Assembly: GCF_000503215.1 (NCBI RefSeq)
Contig: NZ_AYTD01000017.1
Coordinates: 186,001 to 250,000 of the forward strand
Origin: Pseudomonas canadensis
Lineage (GTDB): Bacteria > Pseudomonadota > Gammaproteobacteria > Pseudomonadales > Pseudomonadaceae
Length of the DNA stretch: 64,000 bases
Reading direction: 5' to 3'
Of the stretch, positions 9,233 through 17,375 are shown one piece after another. Both the position numbers and the translations under genes were made by a program. Every line of letters starts with the position of its first letter. Within the stretch, counting starts at the first letter, position 1. A model generated the notes under the pieces. The model saw nothing but the letters and a program-made list of their open reading frames with translations. It did no database searches and was not told the origin of the DNA.

Positions 9233-9331
9233 CCGCGGGCTCTCTCTACAGGGTGTAGTCCTGAGTGATGAGAGCGCCCGGGAAAGATCCGCGCGGAATG
9301 ATTTGGTAAAGCAAATCAGGCCGCTGCTGGT

Positions 9332-9736
9332 TTACTCGGGAAGGCTATCGTCCTTGAATTGGTCCTTCACATACCTGATCTCGGTGCGACCGTGGGGCGC
9401 CGGCAAACCGTCTTCACCCAGGTTGACGAAGACCATCTTCTCTACTGTGAGGATGCTTTTGCGGGTGATTTTGTTGCGCACTTCACAGGTCAGGGTGATG
9501 GAAGTGCGACCAAATTCGGTAGCCGTAATGCCCAGTTCGATGATGTCGCCCTGGCGCGAGGCGCTGACGAAGTTGATTTCGGAAATGTACTTGGTCACCA
9601 CGCGCTGGTTGCCCAGTTGGACAATGGCATAGATCGCGGCTTCTTCGTCGATCCAGCGCAGCAGGCTGCCGCCGAACAGAGTGCCGTTGGGGTTGAGGTC
9701 TTCGGGTTTTACCCATTTGCGGGTGTGGAAGTTCAT
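9332..9736 (-). CDS. Acyl-CoA thioesterase, hotdog fold (YciA-like)
   Basis: A 134-residue single hotdog domain that hydrolyses acyl-CoA thioesters. The start at 9736 (MNFHTRKWVKPEDLNPNGTLFGG) matches the family N-terminus; an in-frame extension to 9838 adds unrelated sequence. The conserved N-x-x-G-x-L-F-G-G segment contains the catalytic Asn/Gly region, and the following LRWIDEEAA has the acidic residue expected on the long helix. It is divergent from ahcY, about 120 bp from that gene's promoter. Confidence 0.85.
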   Translation of the reverse strand: MNFHTRKWVKPEDLNPNGTLFGGSLLRWIDEEAAIYAIVQLGNQRVVTKYISEINFVSASRQGDIIELGITATEFGRTSITLTCEVRNKITRKSILTVEKMVFVNLGEDGLPAPHGRTEIRYVKDQFKDDSLPE

Positions 9737-9855
9737 GGTCACTCCAAAGCGTCTTGCCGAATGATGGGCAACATCATGGCAGAGCCTGGGCCCAAGCTCT
9801 ATGCGCCATTGCCTATCAACCCCATCAGCGATCTTCATATGGCCGACGGAAAGGC

Positions 9856-9884
9856 TTGGGAAGTCTGGCGCACACAGCTATAAT
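9856..9884 (+). promoter_or_regulatory. Sigma-70 promoter of ahcY
   Basis: TTGGGA at 9856-9861 and TATAAT at 9879-9884 are separated by exactly 17 bp. Transcription would begin near 9891, giving a leader of about 170 nt that contains the whole SAH riboswitch. Confidence 0.7.
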
Positions 9885-9935
9885 CGGCGCCGTTTCAAAA
9901 CGGTCATCTCTAGTTGATACCGTTCTCCCGCCACC

Positions 9936-10034
9936 TGTCCGAGGGGCGCTGCAGCAGGTTCAACCTGTCAGGCTCGGATGGGGCGTTGTCCGGCCTGGTT
10001 AGCCAGTTGGATACTAAACGCACAACGGCGCCCA
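9936..10034 (+). ncRNA. S-adenosylhomocysteine (SAH) riboswitch
   Basis: The segment has the conserved core of the SAH riboswitch: TCCGAGGGGCGCTGC at 9938-9952, then CAGGCTCGG at 9969-9977, then AACGGCGCCC at 10024-10033. GGGCGC (9944-9949) can pair with GCGCCC (10028-10033) as the long-range pseudoknot stem, and CCGAG with CTCGG as a nearer stem. It lies between the promoter and the ahcY start. In Pseudomonas this class switches ahcY (and often metF) on when toxic SAH builds up. Confidence 0.93.
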
Positions 10035-10055
10035 TTCGCACACTACGAATGGAGG
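10032..10055 (+). promoter_or_regulatory. Hairpin overlapping the ahcY ribosome binding site
   Basis: CCATTCG (10032-10038) pairs perfectly with CGAATGG (10046-10052). The last two G residues are the first two of the Shine-Dalgarno GGAGG (10051-10055), 6 nt before the ATG. The first two C residues are also the end of the riboswitch pseudoknot strand (10028-10033), so the two structures compete for them. Confidence 0.55.
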
Positions 10056-10061
10056 CTCTTC

Positions 10062-11471
10062 ATGAGCGCAGTAAACACGCCTGCAGATTTCAACGACTAC
10101 AAAGTCGCCGACATGTCCCTCGCCGCCTGGGGCCGTCGCGAAACCTTTATCGCCGAATCCGAAATGCCTGCCCTGATGGGTCTGCGCCGCAAGTACGCGG
10201 CTGAGCAGCCGCTCAAAGGCGCGAAGATCCTCGGCTGCATCCACATGACCATCCAGACTGCCGTGCTGATCGAAACCCTGGTTGCCCTGGGTGCCGAAGT
10301 ACGTTGGTCGTCTTGCAACATCTTCTCGACTCAAGACCAGGCCGCTGCCGCTATCGCTGCTGCCGGTATCGCCGTATTCGCCTGGAAAGGCGAGACCGAA
10401 GAAGAGTACGAGTGGTGCCTGGAGCAAACCATCCTCAAGGATGGCGCGCCTTGGGATGCCAACATGATCCTCGACGACGGCGGTGACCTGACCGAGCTGC
10501 TGCACAAGAAGTATCCGCAGATCCTGGACCGCGTCCACGGTGTGACCGAAGAAACCACCACTGGCGTACACCGTCTGCTGGACATGCTGGCCAAGGGCGA
10601 GCTGAAAATCCCGGCCATCAACGTCAACGACTCGGTGACCAAGAGCAAGAACGACAACAAGTACGGCTGCCGTCACAGCCTGAACGATGCCATCAAGCGC
10701 GGCACCGACCACCTGCTGTCGGGCAAGCAAGCCCTGGTGATCGGCTACGGTGACGTGGGCAAGGGTTCGTCCCAGTCCCTGCGTCAGGAAGGCATGATCG
10801 TTAAAGTCTCCGAAGTTGACCCGATCTGCGCCATGCAAGCGTGCATGGACGGTTTCGAAGTGGTTTCGCCGTTCATCAACGGCCAGAACGACGGCACCGA
10901 AGCGAGCATCGACAAGGCGCTGCTGGGCAAGATCGACCTGATCGTGACCACCACCGGCAACGTGAATGTTTGCGACGCAAACATGCTCAAAGCTCTGAAG
11001 AAGCGTGCTGTTGTCTGCAACATCGGCCACTTCGACAACGAAATCGACACCGCTTTCATGCGCAAGAACTGGGCATGGGAAGAAGTGAAGCCACAGGTAC
11101 ACAAGGTTCACCGTACCGGCGCAGGTGATTTCGACCCGCAGAACGATGACTACCTGATCCTGCTGGCTGAAGGCCGCCTGGTTAACCTGGGCAACGCCAC
11201 TGGCCACCCAAGCCGCATCATGGACGGCTCGTTCGCCAACCAGGTACTGGCGCAGATCTTCCTGTTCGGCCAGAAATACGCCGACCTGTCGCCTGCCCAG
11301 AAGGCCGAGCGCCTGACCGTGGAAGTACTGCCGAAGAAACTCGACGAAGAAGTGGCCCTGGAAATGGTACGTGGCTTCGGCGGCGTAGTGACTCAACTGA
11401 CCAAGACCCAGGCCGACTACATCGGCGTGACCGTTGAAGGTCCGTTCAAGCCGCACGCTTATCGTTACTAA
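10062..11471 (+). CDS. ahcY: Adenosylhomocysteinase (S-adenosyl-L-homocysteine hydrolase)
   Basis: A 469-residue cytosolic NAD+-dependent enzyme that splits S-adenosylhomocysteine into homocysteine and adenosine, relieving product inhibition of methyltransferases. The start at 10062 (MSAVNTPADFNDYKV) lies 6 nt after GGAGG; the longer frame from 9978 would run through the riboswitch. CIHMTIQTAVLIETL carries substrate contacts, GKQALVIGYGDVGKGS is the NAD-binding loop, and the protein ends in the conserved KPHAYRY, where the lysine and tyrosine contact NAD of the neighbouring subunit. It is probably cotranscribed with metF 167 bp downstream. Confidence 0.98.
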   Translation: MSAVNTPADFNDYKVADMSLAAWGRRETFIAESEMPALMGLRRKYAAEQPLKGAKILGCIHMTIQTAVLIETLVALGAEVRWSSCNIFSTQDQAAAAIAAAGIAVFAWKGETEEEYEWCLEQTILKDGAPWDANMILDDGGDLTELLHKKYPQILDRVHGVTEETTTGVHRLLDMLAKGELKIPAINVNDSVTKSKNDNKYGCRHSLNDAIKRGTDHLLSGKQALVIGYGDVGKGSSQSLRQEGMIVKVSEVDPICAMQACMDGFEVVSPFINGQNDGTEASIDKALLGKIDLIVTTTGNVNVCDANMLKALKKRAVVCNIGHFDNEIDTAFMRKNWAWEEVKPQVHKVHRTGAGDFDPQNDDYLILLAEGRLVNLGNATGHPSRIMDGSFANQVLAQIFLFGQKYADLSPAQKAERLTVEVLPKKLDEEVALEMVRGFGGVVTQLTKTQADYIGVTVEGPFKPHAYRY

Positions 11472-11505
11472 GTAACCGGCTCTCTCCCTGTCGGAGCGGG
11501 CTTGT

Positions 11506-11592
11506 GTGGGAGCGGGCTTGCTCGCGAATACGGAGTGTCAGTCGAAGCAATCATGACTGACCCACCGCATTCGCGAGCAAGCCCGCTCCCAC
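11506..11592. repeat. REP doublet (inverted repeat) between ahcY and metF
   Basis: Arms of 24 bp at 11506-11529 (gtgggagcgggcttgctcgc then gaat) and 11569-11592 are perfect complements around a 39-nt spacer. It is a typical Pseudomonas paired REP. In the transcript it could form a long hairpin between ahcY and metF and so uncouple their mRNA levels. Confidence 0.9.
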
Positions 11593-11638
11593 ATTGACGG
11601 TGTAAGCCTTCCAGTTTTGAGTTTCCAAGGATACGACC

Positions 11639-12484
11639 ATGTCCCAAGATCGTCGCTACAGCTTCGAGTTCTTCCCGACCAAGACCGATGCTGGGCATGA
11701 AAAACTGATGGCCACGGCCACCCAGTTGGCCAGCTACAACCCCGACTTCTTTTCCTGCACCTACGGCGCCGGCGGCTCGACCCGTGACCGCACGATCAAC
11801 ACCGTGTTGCAGCTGGAAAGCCAAGTCAAAGTTCCCGCCGCTCCGCACTTGTCGTGCGTGGGCGACAGCAAGGACGACCTGCGCGGCCTGCTGACGCAAT
11901 ATAAGGCCGCCGGCATCAAGCGCATCGTCGCCCTGCGCGGCGACCTGCCGTCCGGTATGGGTATGGCCAGCGGTGAGCTGCGCCACGCCAATGACCTGGT
12001 GAGCTTCATCCGTGAAGAAACCGGCGACCACTTCCATATCGAAGTGGCGGCGTACCCGGAGATGCACCCACAGGCACATAGTTTCGAAGACGATCTGCAG
12101 AATTTCGTGCGCAAGGCCAACGCCGGCGCCGACAGTGCGATCACCCAGTACTTCTTCAACGCCGACAGCTACTTCTACTTCGTCGAGCGTGTGCGGGCGA
12201 TGGGCGTGAACATCCCGATCGTGCCGGGCATCATGCCGATCACCAACTACAGCAAGCTGGCGCGCTTCTCCGACGCCTGCGGTGCAGAGATCCCACGTTG
12301 GGTGCGCAAACAACTGGAAGCCTATGGCGACGACGTCAAGAGCATCCAGGCGTTTGGCGAGCAGGTCATCAGCACTATGTGTGAAGATTTGTTGCAAGGT
12401 GGCGCGCCAGGGTTGCACTTCTATACCCTGAACCAGGCTGAACCCAGCCTTGCCATCTGGAACAACCTCAAGCTGCCACGCTGA
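11639..12484 (+). CDS. metF: 5,10-methylenetetrahydrofolate reductase
   Basis: A 281-residue FAD-dependent TIM-barrel enzyme that makes 5-methyl-THF, the methyl donor for homocysteine methylation. YSFEFFPTKTD at the N-terminus carries the conserved glutamate; FFSCTYGAGGSTRDRT, ALRGDLP and ITQYFFNADSYFYFV are the folate- and flavin-binding segments. AAGGATACGACC precedes the ATG. Following ahcY it completes the SAH-to-methionine part of the methyl cycle. A hairpin terminator follows. Confidence 0.97.
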   Translation: MSQDRRYSFEFFPTKTDAGHEKLMATATQLASYNPDFFSCTYGAGGSTRDRTINTVLQLESQVKVPAAPHLSCVGDSKDDLRGLLTQYKAAGIKRIVALRGDLPSGMGMASGELRHANDLVSFIREETGDHFHIEVAAYPEMHPQAHSFEDDLQNFVRKANAGADSAITQYFFNADSYFYFVERVRAMGVNIPIVPGIMPITNYSKLARFSDACGAEIPRWVRKQLEAYGDDVKSIQAFGEQVISTMCEDLLQGGAPGLHFYTLNQAEPSLAIWNNLKLPR

Positions 12485-12502
12485 AGTTTGTCCGACTGTG
12501 CC

Positions 12503-12529
12503 AAGGCCTTCGTCTCTACGAGGGCCTTC
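12503..12529 (+). terminator. Hairpin terminator after metF
   Basis: AAGGCCTTCGT (12503-12513) pairs with ACGAGGGCCTT (12519-12529) through 10 Watson-Crick pairs and one G-T pair, with a 5-nt loop. CGTCGTTTTA follows, a weak U-tract. It lies 19 bp after the metF stop and before the next start at 12563. Confidence 0.65.
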
Positions 12530-12562
12530 GTCGTTTTACGTGCCCACGGAACCCAGCAGTCC

Positions 12563-13645
12563 ATGAATACAGTGCCCACGACTTCCCGCCCACAACTGGT
12601 CTACCTGGTCTTCGGCTCCGAGACCTACCACCAGGAAGCGGTGTTCAGCATCGCCAGTGCGCTGGCCTTCCTGCGGGACACCCCGGACGCCGCCGTGGAT
12701 ATCCAGGTATTCAGCGACAACCCCGAGCCCTATCGCCTTTTACCCGTGCGCGTACGCCCGCTGGACGAAGCCACGCGCAAGCGCTGGAGCGAGCCCCACG
12801 GCTATCACTTCCGCACCAAGCATGTGGTGTTGCGCCAAGTGCTGGAAGAGTCCCCGGTGGCCATGCTGATCGACACCGACACCTTCTTCCATCATTCACC
12901 CATGGACCTGTTTGAGCGCGTGCAGCCTGGCACCCTGTTGTGCAACGCCTTCTACACCAAGTACGGCGATAACCACGAAAGTATCCTTTACACCGCCTTG
13001 CACCAGCGTCTGTTGGATATGGGTGTGGCCGACGATGACATGATGACCCTCAATTCCGGGGTCATGGGCCTGACGCAACAGGACGCGCACATCCTTGATC
13101 GCTCCATCGAGCTGATGGACGAACTGTTTCCCCATGCCCAAGGCGCCTACACCCTCGAAGAGTTCTGCCTGTCGATCGCGGCCTATCGCACGGTCAACGT
13201 GCGCGAATGCCCGGACCTGATCCATCATTACTGGAGTCGCAAGCAACTGTTCCGCGCCAAGGTCAAGGCCTGGATCGCCAAGCATGCGTCAGCCCCGACC
13301 AGCGCATTGGCACTGGCCGACACTCGCCAGGTCTCCTCACACCTGCCACGCCCTCCCCGCCTGCAACGCCTGCTGTACAAGCTGATCACGCTGGTATTGC
13401 CCAAACACCAGCAGCAGTTCATCCGCGAAATTCTCTATGGTTGCTACGAGCACGAGAACGAATTCGACCAAGCCTGTGGCCCGGTTTGGTGGGACAAAGC
13501 CCGACAGAACCTGGAAGAACGCCAGAAACGCCCGCTGGAAGCCCACCAGTTGGAACACTGGTTCGCCAACCCCGTGGTGCGCCTGATTCTCGGCGAACGC
13601 CGCGCGGCGATCTATGAGCATTTGATGACGTCGCCGACCCAATAG
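12563..13645 (+). CDS. Putative glycosyltransferase (GT-A-like, DxD motif)
   Basis: A 360-residue cytosolic protein with no signal peptide. LVYLVFGSETYHQEAVFSI at the N-terminus looks like a Rossmann-type nucleotide-sugar site, and AMLIDTDTFFHHSP contains a DxD (Asp104-Thr-Asp106) of the kind that holds the metal and sugar nucleotide in GT-A enzymes. LNSGVMGL is also typical of this fold. The C-terminal 150 residues are helical and basic. I chose the ATG at 12563 because an earlier in-frame start at 12488 would run through the metF terminator. Donor, acceptor and role are unknown. Confidence 0.6.
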   Translation: MNTVPTTSRPQLVYLVFGSETYHQEAVFSIASALAFLRDTPDAAVDIQVFSDNPEPYRLLPVRVRPLDEATRKRWSEPHGYHFRTKHVVLRQVLEESPVAMLIDTDTFFHHSPMDLFERVQPGTLLCNAFYTKYGDNHESILYTALHQRLLDMGVADDDMMTLNSGVMGLTQQDAHILDRSIELMDELFPHAQGAYTLEEFCLSIAAYRTVNVRECPDLIHHYWSRKQLFRAKVKAWIAKHASAPTSALALADTRQVSSHLPRPPRLQRLLYKLITLVLPKHQQQFIREILYGCYEHENEFDQACGPVWWDKARQNLEERQKRPLEAHQLEHWFANPVVRLILGERRAAIYEHLMTSPTQ

Positions 13646-13708
13646 CCCCGCCTGCGGATGCGCGTGCCAGAGCTTCTCTTTAGGGCAGGAGCATCGTAAC
13701 CTCAGGGC

Positions 13709-14500
13709 ATGCCCGTCATTCTCAAGTTGTTGACCGCCGCCCTCTTTACTTGCCTGAGCCTGGCCGCTTATGGCGAGAAACTGCGTATTGTCACCGAGCC
13801 ATGGGCGCCTTATGTGTACGACGACAAAGGCACCATGCGCGGCCTGGACTACGAAGCCACCGTCATCGTATTCCAGCGCCTGGGCATTGAGGTGCAATGG
13901 CAGTTCCTGCCCTGGAAGCGCTGCCTGGCCATGCTCGACCAAGGGAATGCCGACGGGGCGCTGGATATTTTCCACAGCCATGAGCGCGACGCCTTGCTGC
14001 TGTACCCCAGCGAACCGCTGTCGGAGGTGGAGTTCGTGCTGTTCTACGCCAATGAGCGCCCCCACCCCGTTCAAAGCCTCGAAGATCTGCGCGGCCTTAC
14101 TGTCGGTACGTCGCCGGGGTATCTGTACGGCGCAGCATTCAGCGATTCCACCCTGTTCAACCGCGAGCCTGCCCCCAGTCATGAGGCCAACTTCGGCAAA
14201 TTGATGCTCGGGCGCATCGACATGGTGATCACGGACCGCCGGGTGGGCCAGCATGTGATCAAGGCGCTGGGCCTGGAAGGCAAGGTCAGCCAGGCTCCCG
14301 TGGTGGTCAGCCGCCAGCAGCAGTTCCTCGCGGTGCGCCGTGGCGCGGGCATGGACCTGTTGGTACAGCGCTTTGCCGCCGAGCTCAAACGCTTCAAACA
14401 AGAACCAGCCTATAGCGTCTTGAGCGCCAAATATGGTGGAATCCAAGCGATTACGGGGTCTGGACACACCGTTGAGCAGCAGGAAAGCAGCGCGCCGTGA
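13709..14500 (+). CDS. Periplasmic solute-binding protein (family 3-like)
   Basis: A 263-residue secreted protein. Residues 1-22 form a Sec signal peptide (cleavage expected around AAYG-EKL), followed by a type II periplasmic binding domain (LRIVTEPWAPYVYDDKGTMRG, then GIEVQWQFLPWKRCLAML). No ABC permease or ATPase genes adjoin it. Orphan proteins of this group in Pseudomonas often act as sensors or have lost transport partners. The ligand is unknown. Confidence 0.75.
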   Translation: MPVILKLLTAALFTCLSLAAYGEKLRIVTEPWAPYVYDDKGTMRGLDYEATVIVFQRLGIEVQWQFLPWKRCLAMLDQGNADGALDIFHSHERDALLLYPSEPLSEVEFVLFYANERPHPVQSLEDLRGLTVGTSPGYLYGAAFSDSTLFNREPAPSHEANFGKLMLGRIDMVITDRRVGQHVIKALGLEGKVSQAPVVVSRQQQFLAVRRGAGMDLLVQRFAAELKRFKQEPAYSVLSAKYGGIQAITGSGHTVEQQESSAP

Positions 14501-14721
14501 TTGCTCTGTTATACTCCGGCCTTTCCGCCAGGCTCACGCCCGGCCGCTGAGGTCTTGAAAAAGGCACCCAACCCCGCTACAGCGCAGCTTTCAGCCCGCG
14601 CGAGCCGGTGGAGTGCCCGCCAGACGCAGCAGGACCGGACGGGATTTCGCTCCCCTAAGCGTCATTCACGCCCGGCAAGATTATCCCTTTGGGCCAAGCC
14701 CTAACTAAAACAGGATTACTC

Positions 14722-16605
14722 ATGTCCTTTGCTTCCCTCGGTCTCTCCGAGGCTTTAGTCCGCGCCATCGAGGCAGCGGGCTATACCGAGCCTACTCCGG
14801 TGCAACAGCGGGCCATTCCCGCCGTGTTGCAAGGTCGCGACCTGATGGTTGCGGCTCAGACAGGTACTGGTAAAACCGGCGGCTTCGCCCTCCCGATTCT
14901 GGAGCGGTTGTTTCCCAATGGTCACCCGGACAAATCCCAGCGTCACGGCCCGCGCCAACCGCGCGTACTGGTCCTGACCCCCACCCGCGAACTCGCAGCC
15001 CAAGTGCACGACAGCTTCAAGCTGTATGCCCGCGATTTGAAGTTCGTCAGCGCCTGCATCTTCGGCGGCGTCGGCATGAACCCACAGGTTCAGGCCATGT
15101 CCCGCGGCGTGGACGTGCTGGTCGCGTGCCCGGGTCGTTTGCTCGACCTGTGCGGCCAAGGCAGCGTCGACCTGTCCCACGTGGAAATCCTCGTACTGGA
15201 CGAAGCCGACCGGATGCTCGACATGGGCTTTGTCCATGACGTGAAAAAAGTCCTCGCCCGCCTGCCGGCCAAACGCCAGAACCTGCTGTTCTCGGCCACG
15301 TTCTCCCAGGACATCACTGCCCTGGCCGGCAAGCTGCTGCACAACCCGGAACGCATCGAAGTCACGCCGCCGAACACCACGGTCGAGCGCATCGAGCAAC
15401 GCGTCTTCCGCCTGCCAGCCAGCCACAAGCGTGCGCTGCTGGCCCACCTGATCACCGCCGGTGCGTGGGAACAGGTGTTGGTCTTCACCCGTACCAAGCA
15501 CGGCGCCAACCGCCTGGCCGAGTACCTGGACAAGCACGGCCTCACCGCCGTCGCCATCCACGGCAACAAGAGCCAGAACGCGCGCACCAAGGCCCTGGCT
15601 GACTTCAAGGCCGGCTCTGTGCGCATCTTGGTTGCCACCGATATCGCCGCCCGCGGCCTGGATATCGACCAACTGCCGCACGTGGTCAACTTCGAGCTGC
15701 CGAACGTCGATGAAGATTACGTGCACCGTATCGGCCGCACCGGCCGTGCCGGTCGTTCGGGTGAAGCCATCTCCCTGGTTGCGCCGGACGAAGAAAAACT
15801 GCTGAAAAGCATCGAGCGCATGACCAAGCAGAAAATCGCCGACGGCGACCTGATGGGCTTCGATGCCAGCGCCGTTGAGGCTGAGAAGCCTGAAGCGCGC
15901 GAACGTCCGGACGTGCGCAACCCGCGCAACCCACGCGGTCCGAAGGGCGATGGCCCGAACGGCGGCGGTGGTGGCGGCGGTCGTCGCGACAAAGGCAAAG
16001 ACAAAGGCAAGGAAAAATCCGCCTCCAGCGGCCGTGGCGAACGCCCAGCCCGTGAGCAGAAACCCCGTGAAGGCACCCCGGCCCGCGAACAGCGCCAGCC
16101 GAGCCAGCCACCTCGCGCTGCTGCCGACCGCGCTCCGGACGAGTTCCTCGACGACGATGTGGATAACTTCGGTAACCGCGTTGACTACGTGCCACAGGCC
16201 AAACCGGCCCAAGGCCGTGGCCGTCGTCCAGGTGCCCCGGCACAGGGTGCAGGCGCAGGCGCTCCACGTGGCGGCCAGCCACAAGGCGGTCGCCAGAACG
16301 GCCCGCGCAACAGCAGCGGCGGCACCACCGGTACGCCGCCTGCCAAGCGCAACGGCCCGCGTAACGGTGCACCCCGTGACGGCCAGGCTCGCCGCGAAGA
16401 CTCGCGCAGCAACAACCGCCGCCCAGCCCGTGACGACCAGCCTCGCTCCTCCGAACCGGCCGTGCAGAACCCACGCGGTGGCCCGGCGCCAAAGATCATC
16501 CACAAGGAGTCGAAGGCTGACCGCTTCCCGACACCCGAGCAGTTGGATCAACTGCCAGGCCGCCCTCGTGGTGAAAAACCAGCGTTGCTGACGCGCAACC
16601 GCTAG
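14722..16605 (+). CDS. rhlE: DEAD-box ATP-dependent RNA helicase RhlE
   Basis: A 627-residue RNA helicase used in RNA remodelling, decay or ribosome assembly. The start at 14722 (MSFASLGLSEALV) gives the Q-motif at the N-terminus. The core motifs are in order: AQTGTGKT (I), PTRELAAQ (Ia), DEAD (II), SAT (III), ATDIAARGLDID (V) and HRIGRTGRAGRSG (VI). After about residue 395 the protein is a 230-residue low-complexity tail rich in Arg, Gly, Pro, Asn and Gln, much longer than in E. coli RhlE. An untranslated leader of about 200 nt precedes it, with a possible TATACT -10 near 14511. Confidence 0.95.
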   Translation: MSFASLGLSEALVRAIEAAGYTEPTPVQQRAIPAVLQGRDLMVAAQTGTGKTGGFALPILERLFPNGHPDKSQRHGPRQPRVLVLTPTRELAAQVHDSFKLYARDLKFVSACIFGGVGMNPQVQAMSRGVDVLVACPGRLLDLCGQGSVDLSHVEILVLDEADRMLDMGFVHDVKKVLARLPAKRQNLLFSATFSQDITALAGKLLHNPERIEVTPPNTTVERIEQRVFRLPASHKRALLAHLITAGAWEQVLVFTRTKHGANRLAEYLDKHGLTAVAIHGNKSQNARTKALADFKAGSVRILVATDIAARGLDIDQLPHVVNFELPNVDEDYVHRIGRTGRAGRSGEAISLVAPDEEKLLKSIERMTKQKIADGDLMGFDASAVEAEKPEARERPDVRNPRNPRGPKGDGPNGGGGGGGRRDKGKDKGKEKSASSGRGERPAREQKPREGTPAREQRQPSQPPRAAADRAPDEFLDDDVDNFGNRVDYVPQAKPAQGRGRRPGAPAQGAGAGAPRGGQPQGGRQNGPRNSSGGTTGTPPAKRNGPRNGAPRDGQARREDSRSNNRRPARDDQPRSSEPAVQNPRGGPAPKIIHKESKADRFPTPEQLDQLPGRPRGEKPALLTRNR

Positions 16606-16617
16606 TTTCAAAACGCC

Positions 16618-16659
16618 AAAAAAAATGCCTCGCATCGAAAGATGCGGGGCATTTTTTTA
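16618..16659 (+). terminator. Rho-independent terminator after rhlE
   Basis: AATGCCTCGCATC and GATGCGGGGCATT form a 13-bp stem (one G-T pair) with a GAAA tetraloop. It has an A-tract on the 5' side and seven T on the 3' side, 15 bp after the stop codon. The symmetric A/T tracts would also let it work from the other strand. Confidence 0.92.
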
Positions 16660-16672
16660 GCGCTTTGAAACT

Positions 16673-16754
16673 GTAGGAGCCGGCTTGCCGGCGATAGCGG
16701 TCATTGGGTCACTGCAAACCTCAAGGGCCTCATCGCCGGCAAGCCGGCTCCTAC
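16673..16754. repeat. REP doublet between rhlE and yceI
   Basis: Perfect 23-bp arms at 16673-16695 (gtaggagccggcttgccggc then gat) and 16732-16754, with a 36-nt spacer. It lies between convergent genes, a common REP location. Confidence 0.92.
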
Positions 16755-16764
16755 GTACGAAGCA

Positions 16765-17343
16765 TTACTTCGTCTTCACACCTTCCAGCGAGATGTCCAG
16801 ATCCACGGTCTGCGAGGACGGGCCTGGGCCTTTGATGCCGAAGTCGTTCAGGTTGACAGTAGTCTTGGCGTTGAAGCCGGCGCGCTCGCCGCCCCACGGG
16901 TCTTTGCCCTCACCGTTGAAGGTGGCCTTGAAGGTCACCGGCTTGGTCACGCCGTGGAAGGTCAGGTCGCCGGTCACGTCAGCGGTTTTGTCGCCGGTGG
17001 ACTTGACTGCGGTGGAGACGAACTTGGCATCAGCGAACTTGGCAACGTCCAGGAAGTCTTTGCTGGCGATGTGCTTGTCACGCTCGGCGTGGTTGGACCA
17101 CAGGCTGGCGGTTTTCACGTCGACCGCGATTTTGCTGGCCTCAGGCTTGGCGGCATCCCAGCTGAAGGTGCCATCCCAATCCTTGAAGGTGCCGTGGATG
17201 AAGCTGTAGCCCAGGTGGCTGATTTTCCAGTCGATGAAGGCGTGCTGGCCTTCTTTATCGATCTTGTAGTCAGCAGCCATCACCTGACCTGCAGACAGCA
17301 GGGCAGTACCGATTGCCAGCGCAGCGAGTGTCTTTTTCAACAT
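16765..17343 (-). CDS. YceI family periplasmic protein
   Basis: A 192-residue protein with a cleavable signal peptide (MLKKTLAALAIGTALLSAG, then cut after VMA). The mature part is a lipocalin-like YceI domain (DYKIDKEGQHAFIDWKISHLGYSF) that binds polyisoprenoid-type lipids in homologues. The ATG at 17343 has AAGGAAT in front and gives the signal peptide; the ATG at 17376 overlapping the upstream stop would spoil it. It follows the cytochrome b561 gene closely, a conserved yceI-b561 pair seen in many bacteria. Confidence 0.92.
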   Translation of the reverse strand: MLKKTLAALAIGTALLSAGQVMAADYKIDKEGQHAFIDWKISHLGYSFIHGTFKDWDGTFSWDAAKPEASKIAVDVKTASLWSNHAERDKHIASKDFLDVAKFADAKFVSTAVKSTGDKTADVTGDLTFHGVTKPVTFKATFNGEGKDPWGGERAGFNAKTTVNLNDFGIKGPGPSSQTVDLDISLEGVKTK

Positions 17344-17375
17344 GCTTTCTATTCCTTGTGAGTCGAGGTTGAACA

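Noticed and set aside
9233..9331. Possible HrpL or ExsA-type promoter upstream of the ExoU-like gene
   Set aside because: No GGAACC...CCAC pair or A-rich ExsA site was found; only a small GATTTG/CAAATC hairpin is visible.
10014..11456. 480-codon frame antisense to ahcY
   Set aside because: A shadow of a highly conserved enzyme gene; no protein-like features.
11506..11592. Paired palindromes considered as a CRISPR array or transposon ends
   Set aside because: Only one inverted pair per site, with the common Pseudomonas REP core and no regular spacers; all similar sites were treated as REP doublets.
14755..16635. 626-codon open frame antisense to rhlE
   Set aside because: A G+C-rich shadow frame; rhlE on the other strand has all helicase motifs.
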